Made by a program: the position numbers and the translations under genes
Notes under the pieces: model-generated
Databases searched by the model: none
What the model saw: the letters and a program-made list of their open reading frames with translations, nothing else
What the model was told of the DNA's origin: nothing
Shown: positions 1 to 7,178 of the stretch, one piece after another
How positions within the stretch are numbered: position 1 is the stretch's first letter
Layout: each line of letters begins with the position of its first letter
NCBI GenBank assembly: GCA_964619155.1
Contig: CAZUEM010000022.1
Span: 1 to 35,487 of the forward strand
DNA length: 35,487 nt
Reading direction: 5' to 3'
Source of the DNA: CAIXRL01 sp964619155
Lineage (GTDB): Bacteria > Eisenbacteria > RBG-16-71-46

Positions 1-205
1 CCGCCTCGCGCCGCGCGAGCCATTCTTCGAAGCGTGCGGCCTCGGCGGGCGTGAGCACGCGGTCGCCGATCGCGCGCAGCTCGCCGCGCCCGGCGCCCAG
101 AAGGCGGCTCAGCAGTTCGGCGGCGTCGGAACGCGCGACGTCGCTCGTGCGCGCGAGGCGCGCCTCGGCCGCGCGCAGCGCCTGGTCCACGGTGGGGGTC
201 GTCAC
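1..205 (-). CDS. prmC: Release factor glutamine methyltransferase PrmC (HemK), N-terminal part, cut by window edge
   Basis: PrmC methylates the glutamine of the GGQ motif in peptide release factors, using S-adenosylmethionine in the cytoplasm. Only about 68 N-terminal residues are present. They read as the helical substrate-binding domain of the family: a segment like ARSDAAELLSRLLGAGR, then GELRAIGDRVLTPAEAARFE and an arginine-rich stretch before the edge, which matches the usual pattern of PrmC N-termini. The methyltransferase fold and the NPPY motif lie outside the window. The start is a GTG at 203-205; the nearby ATG at 216-218 is out of frame. prfA, which encodes its substrate, lies 2 kb upstream on the same strand, a common pairing, but here four unknown genes and a strong hairpin lie between. 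No Shine-Dalgarno is visible, and a TATGCT box only 8 bases upstream suggests a leaderless mRNA. Identification is from the N-terminal domain and context only. Confidence 0.8.
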   Translation of the reverse strand, partial: MTTPTVDQALRAAEARLARTSDVARSDAAELLSRLLGAGRGELRAIGDRVLTPAEAARFEEWLARREA

Positions 206-213
206 GGCGGCGC

Positions 214-219
214 AGCATA
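214..219 (-). promoter_or_regulatory. -10-like TATGCT box for prmC, probably leaderless
   Basis: On the minus strand TATGCT is followed by 8 bases and then the GTG of prmC, so transcription would start at or next to the start codon. The same box recurs upstream of genes at 13640, 18367 and 22546. No -35 element is recognisable. Confidence 0.4.
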
Positions 220-269
220 GTCGAAGGGGCGCGGGCGGGCGCGCGGCGCGACGGCGCGAGGGCGTGCGG

Positions 270-332
270 CAGCCGGGCGACGCGTCGCGCGTGGGCGGAG
301 CGGCGACGCGACTCGACAGCCGGGCGACGCGT
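270..332. repeat. 16-bp direct repeat, two copies
   Basis: CAGCCGGGCGACGCGT occurs at 270-285 and again at 317-332 in the non-coding stretch between prmC and the small-peptide gene. The 47-bp spacing fits two helical turns poorly, so a regulator site is not implied. It could be a chance product of GC-rich sequence. Confidence 0.4.
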
Positions 333-355
333 GCCGAGACAGCGGCGCGCGCTCA

Positions 356-394
356 CCGCCGCCCGCGGGGTGCGGCCTCCCCGCGGGGCGGCGG
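356..394 (-). terminator. Strong GC hairpin after the small-peptide gene
   Basis: Arms 356-370 and 379-394 pair over 15 base pairs with a single bulged G (388) around an 8-base loop. It lies 2 bases past the stop codon of the gene ending at 397. There is no U-tract, so it is either a Rho-assisted end or an mRNA-stabilising hairpin. It probably separates the peptide cassette from prmC. Confidence 0.5.
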
Positions 395-396
395 CG

Positions 397-657
397 TCAC
401 GGCGCGTCGGGCGTGGCCATGGCGTCCACGAGCATGCCGAAGCACGCGACCGCGCCCACCGCGACCACGATCGGGGTGCCGGGGGCGAAGCGGTTGATGC
501 TGATGCTCGCGCCGCAGATCACGGCGAACACCACGCCCACCCAGCTCTCGCCGGTGGACGGGTCGAGGTCGCCGGCGCGCGCGGGGAGCGGGGCGAGCAG
601 CACCGCGAGCAGCGCGAGCGCGGCGAGCGGGCGGCGGAGGCATACGATGCGGTTCAT
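397..657 (-). CDS. Small exported two-cysteine hydrophobic peptide, unknown function
   Basis: An 86-residue protein not recognised from any family. It has a clear Sec signal peptide (residues 1 to about 28: basic start MNRIVCLRR, hydrophobic core, cleavage near ARA). The mature part of about 57 residues is hydrophobic, with two short membrane-prone stretches, each holding one cysteine (VICGAS and VACFGM, 23 residues between them). The ATG at 655-657 has GAGGTGA just upstream. It is the last gene of a four-gene cassette and resembles its neighbour at 693-929 in size, signal peptide and two-cysteine layout. The neighbouring thioredoxin-like protein at 974-1456 could act on these cysteines; that is inference. 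It could be a secreted peptide, a small membrane subunit or a bacteriocin-like product. Confidence 0.65.
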   Translation of the reverse strand: MNRIVCLRRPLAALALLAVLLAPLPARAGDLDPSTGESWVGVVFAVICGASISINRFAPGTPIVVAVGAVACFGMLVDAMATPDAP

Positions 658-692
658 CTCGGTTCACCTCGCGGGGCGGGTCACGGGGCGGG

Positions 693-929
693 TCACGGGC
701 GGAACTCGTCGAGGAACGTCATGACGCAGTACGCGATCGCGCCGTAGGCCGACGCGAAGTCGGTCGCGAACGCGAGCCCGGCGGAACAGGCCGCGTACTT
801 GAGGACGGTCTTCGGGCCGTCCCCGGCGGGCGGGAGCTCGTCCGCGCGCGCGGGCGCGGCGGCCGGGAGCGCGGCCGCGAGGGCGGCGAGCGCGGCGGCG
901 GCGAACAGCCGGCGGATGGATCTCGGCAT
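693..929 (-). CDS. Small exported two-cysteine hydrophobic peptide, unknown function
   Basis: A 78-residue protein, not recognised. Residues 1 to about 29 are a signal peptide (MPRSIRRLF, then an alanine/leucine core ending APARA). The mature part of about 49 residues is hydrophobic and has exactly two cysteines (AACSAG and AYCVMT, 19 residues between them), ending in FLDEFRP. The ATG at 927-929 is supported by AAAGGGGGTG on the mRNA; the frame stays open upstream, but those residues are arginine-rich shadow sequence. The ribosome site can also fold as GGGT-GAC-ACCC directly before the start. It lies 35 bases upstream of the similar peptide gene at 397-657 and 44 bases downstream of the thioredoxin-like gene. 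The paired small peptides look like paralogues or partners by layout, although their sequences differ. Confidence 0.65.
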   Translation of the reverse strand: MPRSIRRLFAAAALAALAAALPAAAPARADELPPAGDGPKTVLKYAACSAGLAFATDFASAYGAIAYCVMTFLDEFRP

Positions 930-973
930 GGGTGTCACCCCCTTTCGTCCTTCGCGGGGGCGAATCCGTGCGG

Positions 974-1456
974 TCAGCGCGGCGGCGGCGCGATCGTCTC
1001 CGAAGGCGCGAGCACGCGCTCGAGCGCGCCTCCTTCGCCGAACACCATGGTCTCGCCGTACGTGCGGTGCCCCCAGCGCGCGCGCCAGGCGCCCGCGGAG
1101 TCCCACCAGACGCCCGCGGGCAGGCCTCCGCCACCCGCGAGCGAGTCGGGCCGCCGGCGCACGTCCACCAGCAGCACGCCGAGCGCCGCGCCCGCCGCCT
1201 CCGCCGCGCCGAGGCGCCGGAGTTCCGCGAGGCGCGCCGTGCACGAACCGCATTCGGGGTTCACGGCGACGATCCAGCGGGCGGTCGGCGCGTCCGCGGC
1301 CGGCGCGCGCAGCATCGCGAACGCCGGGTGCGGCCAGGCGGGCGCCTCGTATCGCTTCGTGCGCTCGCGCCACCAGAACACGCCGAGCGCGACGAAGAGC
1401 GCGAGCGCCAGCGCCAGCGCGATGCGATTGAGCGTCGCCGCGAAACCACCCGTCAC
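974..1456 (-). CDS. Membrane-anchored thioredoxin-like protein with CGSC motif
   Basis: A 160-residue protein. Residues 8-28 form one hydrophobic anchor (RIALALALALFVALGVF), after which the rest would face the periplasm. The core reads WIVAVNPECGSCTARL, with a redox CxxC pair at C69 and C72 placed as in thioredoxin-fold reductases and oxidases, followed by LLVDVRR and a C-terminal VFGEGG strand. The usual cis-proline before that last strand is not visible (YGETMVF instead), so substrate handling may be unusual or the fold only distantly related. The start is a GTG at 1454-1456 with GAGGA upstream. It is 10 bases after the membrane-protein gene and directly precedes two small two-cysteine secreted peptides, so a role in their disulfides is plausible but not shown. 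Confidence 0.65.
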   Translation of the reverse strand: MTGGFAATLNRIALALALALFVALGVFWWRERTKRYEAPAWPHPAFAMLRAPAADAPTARWIVAVNPECGSCTARLAELRRLGAAEAAGAALGVLLVDVRRRPDSLAGGGGLPAGVWWDSAGAWRARWGHRTYGETMVFGEGGALERVLAPSETIAPPPR

Positions 1457-1466
1457 GATTCGGTCC

Positions 1467-2099
1467 TCACCGGAAGATGCCCCGACCCGCGAGAAGTTCG
1501 GCCAGCCACCACTGCGCCACCCGCGAGGCGAGCCACACCGCGCACGTGAGCGCGAACGCCTCGCGGAACCGGCAGCGCACGAGGCCCGCCTGCAGGCCCG
1601 CGAAGATGGCCAACCGCGCGAGCGCCAGCAAGCCCGCCGCGCCGAACGCGGCCTCCAGCGCCGAGCCGGCGCGCCCGTCCGCCCACGACGCGCGTGCGCC
1701 CGCGAGCGCCGCCACCCATGCCGGCGGTCGATCGCCGGCCAGCTCCAGCACGCGCAGCGCGACCAGGTCGGTCACGCCCGCCTGCAGCACCGCCACGAAC
1801 GCCGCCGCGAGCGGCAACCGCCGCCCGCGCGCGGCCCACAGCATGCGATAGAACGCGGCCTCGGCCAGCGCGGCGAGCGCCACGGCCGCGGTCGCGACCC
1901 ACGCGAGCGTTTCCGGCGCGACGCTCGTCCGCTCGAGCACCCCGGCGGCGACCGGCAGTTCGCGCGCGAAGCGCGAGTGCCACGCGTCGAGCGGCAGCCA
2001 CACCAGTACCGGCCAGAGCCACGCGGGCCAGAAGCGCGGCGCATCGGCCGGCTCCGGGCCGTCCGCGTCCCAATCGTCCATCACCACCGGCTCGCGCAT
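1467..2099 (-). CDS. Multi-pass membrane protein, unknown function
   Basis: A 210-residue protein without a recognisable family. About five hydrophobic segments are visible: around residues 26-37 (PVLVWLPLDAW), 65-85 (LAWVATAAVALAALAEAAF), 95-118, 145-172 and 182-205 (FALTCAVWLASRVAQWWL). The N-terminus is acidic (DDWDADGPEPAD), so it probably stays in the cytoplasm. The number and spacing of helices recall small Yip1-type or permease-like membrane proteins, but no motif fixes this. It is the first gene of the cassette that ends with the two exported peptides. Its ATG (2097-2099) is preceded by a strong GGGAGG ribosome site that lies inside a hairpin. It could be an exporter, an immunity-type protein or a partner of the thioredoxin-like protein. 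Confidence 0.6.
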   Translation of the reverse strand: MREPVVMDDWDADGPEPADAPRFWPAWLWPVLVWLPLDAWHSRFARELPVAAGVLERTSVAPETLAWVATAAVALAALAEAAFYRMLWAARGRRLPLAAAFVAVLQAGVTDLVALRVLELAGDRPPAWVAALAGARASWADGRAGSALEAAFGAAGLLALARLAIFAGLQAGLVRCRFREAFALTCAVWLASRVAQWWLAELLAGRGIFR

Positions 2100-2107
2100 C
2101 GCGACGC

Positions 2108-2124
2108 CCTCCCGGCGCGGGAGG
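2108..2124 (-). promoter_or_regulatory. Leader hairpin covering the ribosome binding site
   Basis: In the mRNA, CCUCCCG pairs perfectly with CGGGAGG across a 3-base loop, and the second arm is the ribosome binding site of the membrane-protein gene, 8 bases before its ATG. Opening of this stem could control translation of the whole cassette. Confidence 0.4.
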
Positions 2125-2228
2125 CAGCACGGGGCGTGCCGCGCGCAAGCGGCGGCCGGATCGGCGATGGAGCGGGGCGCCGGCGTGCGCGCCGTGCGCG
2201 CCTCGCCACCGGCGGAGACGGACGGCTG

Positions 2229-3320
2229 CTAGCTCTTGCCCTCGGCCAGCGCGGCCAGCCGCTCGGCGGCGTCGGCGACGACCAGCGCCTCGGTCATCTC
2301 GCCGATCTCGCCTTCCATGAACGTGGCGAGCGAGTAGAGCGTCAGGTTGATGCGGTGGTCGGTGACGCGGCCCTGCGGGAAGTTGTAGGTGCGGATCTTG
2401 GCCGAGCGGTCGCCGGTCGAGACCTGCGACTTCCGCTGCGCCGCGTACTTCGCCTGCGCCTCCTGGAGCTTGGCATCGTAGAGCCGGGCGCGCAGCACCT
2501 TCATGGCCTTCGCGCGGTTCTTGATCTGCGAGCGCTCGTCCTGGCAGGTCACCACCACGTTGGTCGGCAGGTGCGTGATGCGCACGGCGGAGTCGGTCGT
2601 GTTGACGCCCTGCCCGCCCTTGCCGCCCGCGCGGTAGACGTCGATGCGCAGGTCCTCCTCGCGGATCTCGATGTCCACGTCCTCGACCTCGGGCAGCACG
2701 GCCACGGTCGCGGCCGAGGTGTGGATGCGGCCCGCGGCCTCGGTGGCGGGTACGCGCTGGACGCGGTGGACGCCCGACTCGAACTTCATCTCGCGGTACA
2801 CGCTCTCGCCCGTCAGCGTGAAGATGACTTCCTTGTAGCCGCCCACGGCGGCGTCCGAGACGCTCATCAGCTCGTTCTTCCAGCCGCGCGCGTCGGCGTA
2901 CTTCGAGTACATGCGGTGGAGGTCGCCGGCGAACAGCGCCGCCTCGTCGCCGCCGGTGCCGGCGCGGATTTCGACGATGACGTTCTTGTCGTCGTCGGGG
3001 TCGCGCGGGAGCAGCAGCTTCTTGAGCTCGGCGACGAGCGCCTCGCGGCGCGCGAGCAGGTCGGGCAGCTCGGCGTTCGCCAGCTCGGCCAGCTCGGCGT
3101 CGCCCGAGGCCACGGCCGCCTCGTCGTCGGCGATGGTCTTCTCGACGTCGCGGTACTCCGCCGAGCGGGCGACCGTCTGCTGCAGCCGCGCACGCTCCTT
3201 GGACAGGTCGCGCAGCTTCCGGGGGTCCGAGGCCACGGCCGGGTCGGCGAGCAGCGATTCGATCTCGGCGAAGCGCTCCTCGACGCGCCGCAGCGCCTCG
3301 GCCATGTGGGCGTCCATCAT
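2229..3320 (-). CDS. prfA: Peptide chain release factor 1 (RF1)
   Basis: RF1 recognises UAA and UAG in the ribosomal A site and triggers hydrolysis of the peptidyl-tRNA. The 363-residue protein is full length for the family. It has the N-terminal coiled-coil domain, the stop-codon tripeptide PAT (191-193, the PxT class of RF1 rather than the SPF of RF2) inside RVQRVPATEAAGRIHTS, and the catalytic GGQ (235-237) in GGKGGQGVNTTDSAVRITH. The glutamine is the target of PrmC. Three in-frame ATGs are possible (3318-3320, 3315-3317 and 3303-3305). The outermost overlaps the DUF1385 stop as ATGA, which suggests coupling; the family usually begins near the third (MAEALRRVEERF), giving 358 residues. It belongs to the run rpmE - DUF1385 - prfA. 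Confidence 0.96.
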   Translation of the reverse strand: MMDAHMAEALRRVEERFAEIESLLADPAVASDPRKLRDLSKERARLQQTVARSAEYRDVEKTIADDEAAVASGDAELAELANAELPDLLARREALVAELKKLLLPRDPDDDKNVIVEIRAGTGGDEAALFAGDLHRMYSKYADARGWKNELMSVSDAAVGGYKEVIFTLTGESVYREMKFESGVHRVQRVPATEAAGRIHTSAATVAVLPEVEDVDIEIREEDLRIDVYRAGGKGGQGVNTTDSAVRITHLPTNVVVTCQDERSQIKNRAKAMKVLRARLYDAKLQEAQAKYAAQRKSQVSTGDRSAKIRTYNFPQGRVTDHRINLTLYSLATFMEGEIGEMTEALVVADAAERLAALAEGKS

Positions 3321-4255
3321 TGGATGAAGCTCATCTCCTTCATGCCGCCCTCGGCGCGCATCTTCACGACCGTCGGGTCGTCGAGCACGCGCTCGAGCGA
3401 GCGGATCGCCACCTCGCACATCGCGAGGTCGGGCTCGCGCGTGGTGAGCAGCTGGAACTGCATGCCCGGCCAGGTGACCGCGCGCACCCACGGCCGGTCG
3501 AAGTACTTGCCCGAGAGCCGGATGAACTCGAACGCCGTGCCCGCGATGAGCGGCATCGCGGCGATGCGCGCGAGGTGCATCCAGATGCTGGTCGGCCGGC
3601 CCACGAACGTGAACACGATGATGCTGATGACCACGACGAGGAACAGGAACGTCGTGCCGCAGCGCGGGTGCAGGCGCGGGAAGCGCTGGACGTTCTCGGG
3701 CGTCAGCTCGACGCCCGCCTCGACCGCGTGGATGGCCTTGTGCTCGGCGCCGTGGTAGCCGAGCACCCGCGCCATCTCCTTCCACTGCGAGATGAGCAGC
3801 AGGTAGAGCACGAACGCCAGCAGCCGGAAAAGCCCGTCCACGAGCCCGAAGCCGATGCGGTCGTGGAAGCCGAGCCAGCTCGTGAGCTTGGCCGGCAGCA
3901 CCACGAACAGGAAGAGCCCCAGGGCGAACGAGAGCAGGATCGTCACGCCCTGCAGCAGCGCGCCGAGCCCCGCGGGCTCGCCCTTGTCGCCTTCCTTCTT
4001 CGGCTCGTCCTTCACCGCCTCGTCGGCGCTGAAGTTGAGCGCGAGGATGCCGACGTACATGGTCTCGAACAGCGAGATCGCGCCGCGCACGACCGGCAGC
4101 CCGAGCAGCTTGTGCCTGCGCGTCACGGACTCGAACGGGCGGTCCATGAACGTGATCTCGCCGCTCGCGCGGCGCACCGCGACCGCGATCCGCGTCGGGG
4201 CGCGCATCATGACGCCTTCGACGACCGCCTGGCCGCCGACCGGCAGGAAGGGCAT
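3317..4255 (-). CDS. DUF1385 family membrane protein (YqhQ-like)
   Basis: A 312-residue integral membrane protein of the DUF1385 family, which often sits between rpmE and prfA; its biochemical function is not established. Family signatures are visible: the N-terminal GGQAVVEGVMMRAP, the central GYHGAEHKAIHA, and HPRCGTTFLF. There are about five hydrophobic segments, among them LLQGVTILLSFALGLFLFVV and FLFLVVVISIIVFTFVG, with an acidic and lysine-rich loop (DEPKKEGDKGEP) between the first two. The ATG at 4253-4255 has GGGAGA upstream. The stop overlaps the first possible prfA start by four bases (ATGA), so the two are probably translated together. The conserved His, Cys and Glu residues hint at a metal site, which is inference. 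Confidence 0.9.
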   Translation of the reverse strand: MPFLPVGGQAVVEGVMMRAPTRIAVAVRRASGEITFMDRPFESVTRRHKLLGLPVVRGAISLFETMYVGILALNFSADEAVKDEPKKEGDKGEPAGLGALLQGVTILLSFALGLFLFVVLPAKLTSWLGFHDRIGFGLVDGLFRLLAFVLYLLLISQWKEMARVLGYHGAEHKAIHAVEAGVELTPENVQRFPRLHPRCGTTFLFLVVVISIIVFTFVGRPTSIWMHLARIAAMPLIAGTAFEFIRLSGKYFDRPWVRAVTWPGMQFQLLTTREPDLAMCEVAIRSLERVLDDPTVVKMRAEGGMKEMSFIQ

Positions 4256-4329
4256 GGGGTCTCCCGGAAAAGGACACGGGCCCCCGCGCGCGGCCGTGAG
4301 GCCGGCAGGCGGAGGCCCGGTGGGTGTCG

Positions 4330-4572
4330 CTAGGCTTCGGACTTCTCGGCGTTGACCTTCGCGTAGCGCTTGCGGAAGCGGTCCACGCGGCCGGCCTTGT
4401 CGAGGAGCTTCTGCTTGCCCGTGAAGAACGGGTGGCAGCCCGAGCAGATGTCGAGGTGGATCTTGCCGTCCGTCGTGTGCGGCTTGAGCGTGGTGCGCGT
4501 GCTCCACTCGGACGAGCAGCCGTAGCAGTGGAACGTGCGCATCTCGTAGACGGGATGAACGCCAGCCTTCAT
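4330..4572 (-). CDS. rpmE: 50S ribosomal protein L31, zinc-binding form
   Basis: L31 is a small protein of the large ribosomal subunit that contacts the 30S head. This 80-residue protein starts MKAGVHPVYE and holds the family core HPFFTGKQKLLDKAGRVDRF. It is the zinc-binding (C+) type: two CxxC pairs are present at C16/C19 and C43/C46. It is slightly longer than common L31 proteins because of a charged C-terminal tail (AKVNAEKSEA). The ATG at 4570-4572 is the only sensible start. In many bacteria rho lies directly upstream; here rho is on the same strand but about 14 kb away, with secreted-protein genes in between. It probably heads the transcript rpmE - DUF1385 - prfA. Confidence 0.96.
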   Translation of the reverse strand: MKAGVHPVYEMRTFHCYGCSSEWSTRTTLKPHTTDGKIHLDICSGCHPFFTGKQKLLDKAGRVDRFRKRYAKVNAEKSEA

Positions 4573-4700
4573 CTGGGTGCTTCTCCGCTGCGGCGGCGTT
4601 CCCCGGCGTCCGGGCCGGCGCCGCCTTGCGCGACGCGGGACTGCGGATGGTGCCGAGCGCTCCGCCTGGGTAGGGGTGGTAAGAGGGCGGGGAGTATGCC

Positions 4701-4719
4701 GCAGGCCCGGGGGGCCCGC
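4701..4719 (-). terminator. Possible hairpin terminator after the BNR gene
   Basis: Arms 4701-4708 and 4712-4719 pair with one A-C mismatch around a 3-base loop, 38 bases past the stop codon of the gene ending at 4758. There is no U-tract. It could equally be part of the rpmE 5' region. Confidence 0.3.
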
Positions 4720-4757
4720 AAGACGACCCCCGCGCCGGAACCCCCCCGCGCAGCGGG

Positions 4758-7178
4758 CTACCGGACGCGCGTCAGGCGGGTGTGGACGGTCTCGCCGCCT
4801 GCCTGCGCGGCCACGAAGTAGAGCCCCGGCGCCACCGCCGCTCCGCCGACATCGCGGCCGTCCCACTCGAGCTGCCGCTCGCCCGGCTCCAGCGGCCCTT
4901 CATGCAGAGTGCGCACCAGCTTGCCCTGCACGTCGTACACCCGCACCACCCCCGCTCCCGCCCGCGGCACCGCCAGCGTCATCCCGGCCCGCTCGCCGAA
5001 CGGGTTCGGCCCGGCGGCTCGCCAGGCCAGTGCCGGAATCGGCGCCGAGATCGTGACCGCGACGGGTCCCAGGTGCTGGGTGCCCCCGCTCCCTGTCACA
5101 CGCAGGCGGTACGCGTAGGTGCGGCCGAGTTCGACGCTCGCGTCCACGTACTCGGCCTCGCCCTCGGCGCCCGTGAGCGCGGCCGATCCGATCACGGTCT
5201 CGGCGCCGCCACCCTCTGACCGAAGCACATCAATAGCCGCGAGCCCCCGCGCGTCGTTAACGCGCCAGCGCAGCCGCACCGCGCCCGCGAGTCGCTCTGC
5301 TGCGAGGTCGGTGACGGCCGTCACCGCGGTGGGTACATCCACGATGCGCGCGGCGTAGATGCTCATTCCCAGCGTCAGTTCACCGACCTCGCGAGCATCG
5401 GCCCAAGCGACCATGCCGAACTGATCCCCAGCGGCAACGGCAATGCGATCGCCGACGAGATCTCCAGGGTAGGTGCTGCTGCCCACGAGGTTTGGGCCTG
5501 CCCAGTTGGTCGGCGAAGCGGACAAGCGCAAGTCGGGGCTGAAGGTCGCGCCGCAGTCACTCGACACGGAGGCGTAGGCATGGACTTGGTCTCCGAACTC
5601 CGATCCGCGTCGATCGTACCAAGCCACGTACACACGACCTTGCTCGTCCACCGCGACGTTCGGTTGGTGCTGGTCCGCGCCAGCAATATCGTGGTTCACG
5701 CGCACCTTCGGCGACCAGGTAACCCCGCCGTCGGTCGAGCGGATAAGCACGATGTCGCGCATGTCGCGGGCAAGCGATGTCGGCGAGATGTCGAGCGTGC
5801 GCAGCCGCACCTGGTAGCTCCAACCTTCGACCGTCACGGCGTGTAGCGCGAGCAGGTAGCGCCCCGTGCGAGGCAGCGTGACGATCGGTGGCTTCTGGCG
5901 CGAACCGAGCGCCTGGTCGGCACTGCCCACCATGGGCAGCACGGCGATCGGCAGTCGGCCGGCGCCGGGCAGTTGCTCGTAGAGTGTGCAGTCGTGCGTG
6001 TAGTAGCCGAAGTTCGCGCCGTCCAGCTGCAGCGTCTGGCCGGCGACGCCGTCAAAGGCGAACCAGTCGCTATCCACGGGCCCGGTGTGGCCGCCAGTCC
6101 ACAGGGATCCGGAGATGTTGCAGTCGAGCGTGACGGGTTGTGCCGTCTCCGGGGTGTCGTTCAGCTCGATGTCGCTGAACGATGCGGTGGCGGCCGCGGG
6201 GGCGCCCTCGGCATGCTCGGCCCAGGTGAGGTAGAGCGTGCCGCGCGAGGGACTGTTGCTGCGATCCACGGCGAGCGCCGGGAAGTTCGGCGCAGCGTGC
6301 ATGCGGACACCTGCGCGAAAGTGAGGATAGGCACGCGGCGAATATGCCCCGGGCGGATCCCTCCAGCCGACGGGCGTGGCGTTGAGATTGTCGAGCATGT
6401 TGGCGACGGCAATCGTGGGAGAGAACGTGGCGCCGTGGTCGGTTGAACGCCGCAGCAACACCTGCCCAAGCGCGTAATCCACCCACGTCATGTAGAGCGT
6501 GCCGTCCGGGGCCACCACCATGCTCGAACCGTTGCAGTTTGCGCTGCTCAGGACCACCGGTGGCGACCAGGTGAGGCCGTTGTCGAGCGAGCGGATGAAC
6601 CGAATCGGGTAGATGTAATCGTCGGACTGGTGCGTGTAAGCGAAGTAGACGGCACCGACTGACGGGTCGGAGGCGATGGACCGAAGGTCGTTCGGCTTGC
6701 CATCGGATGCCTCGGCAATCACAGCCTCGGTCCACAGAGGCGTGGCCAGGTCGGGCCTTCGGTAGTAGACCGAGGAGTAGTTTTGTGTCATGAGGTGCAC
6801 GGAACCATCCCCCGACTCGTGCAGCGCAAAGGGCAGATTCGCCCCAAACGCGCTGAAGATGAGGGGCAGGGTGGCCTCATTTGTCCACGTCAGCCCGCGG
6901 TCGAGCGAGTAGCCGTAACTCACGGCCGTCGGCGAGACGTCGATCCCACCCCAGGCACCGAACACCCGCGAACCGGACGCACGCAGCTGGGGGTCGTAGT
7001 ATACGTTCGAGATCGCCGACGAGAGCCGCTGTTCCGGCAGCGCGCTCTGGGCCGCGGCCGGCACCACACACGCCAGGAGCGACGCCAGCCACGTTCCGAG
7101 TCCCACGAGCGTGCGAGCGACGGCACTGCCGAGTGAACGGTCTCGGCCCGAAGCCCGACTCCGAACTGCGCGGCTCAC
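4758..7178 (-). CDS. Secreted BNR/Asp-box propeller protein with PPC, fibronectin-like and FlgD-like C-terminal domains
   Basis: An 806-residue exported protein. A GTG at 7176-7178 overlaps the stop of the upstream kelch gene (GTGA) and gives a signal peptide of about 43 residues (MSRAVRSR..., core LVGLGTWLASLLACVV, cleavage near AAAQ). At least five Asp-box repeats follow (RSLDNGLTWSPP, RSTDHGATFSPT, RSTDGGVTWSPK, SSDCGATFSPD and a first, weaker one), the hallmark of sialidase-like propellers. Between them sits a PPC-type beta domain (VDSDWFAFDGVAGQTLQLDG). After about residue 640 come a fibronectin-like domain and a C-terminal FlgD-like domain (GPNPFGERAG, VRVYDVQGKLVRTL, GLYFVAAQAGG) of the kind used for type IX secretion or surface display. 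Sialidase catalytic arginines were not identified, so it may bind rather than cleave glycans. Probably co-translated with the kelch protein. Confidence 0.85.
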   Translation of the reverse strand: MSRAVRSRASGRDRSLGSAVARTLVGLGTWLASLLACVVPAAAQSALPEQRLSSAISNVYYDPQLRASGSRVFGAWGGIDVSPTAVSYGYSLDRGLTWTNEATLPLIFSAFGANLPFALHESGDGSVHLMTQNYSSVYYRRPDLATPLWTEAVIAEASDGKPNDLRSIASDPSVGAVYFAYTHQSDDYIYPIRFIRSLDNGLTWSPPVVLSSANCNGSSMVVAPDGTLYMTWVDYALGQVLLRRSTDHGATFSPTIAVANMLDNLNATPVGWRDPPGAYSPRAYPHFRAGVRMHAAPNFPALAVDRSNSPSRGTLYLTWAEHAEGAPAAATASFSDIELNDTPETAQPVTLDCNISGSLWTGGHTGPVDSDWFAFDGVAGQTLQLDGANFGYYTHDCTLYEQLPGAGRLPIAVLPMVGSADQALGSRQKPPIVTLPRTGRYLLALHAVTVEGWSYQVRLRTLDISPTSLARDMRDIVLIRSTDGGVTWSPKVRVNHDIAGADQHQPNVAVDEQGRVYVAWYDRRGSEFGDQVHAYASVSSDCGATFSPDLRLSASPTNWAGPNLVGSSTYPGDLVGDRIAVAAGDQFGMVAWADAREVGELTLGMSIYAARIVDVPTAVTAVTDLAAERLAGAVRLRWRVNDARGLAAIDVLRSEGGGAETVIGSAALTGAEGEAEYVDASVELGRTYAYRLRVTGSGGTQHLGPVAVTISAPIPALAWRAAGPNPFGERAGMTLAVPRAGAGVVRVYDVQGKLVRTLHEGPLEPGERQLEWDGRDVGGAAVAPGLYFVAAQAGGETVHTRLTRVR

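Noticed and set aside
1047..3758. Long plus-strand open frame across the peptide cassette and prfA
   Set aside because: Runs opposite to prfA and three other credible genes and has the biased Arg/Ala/Val composition of antisense frames in GC-rich DNA.
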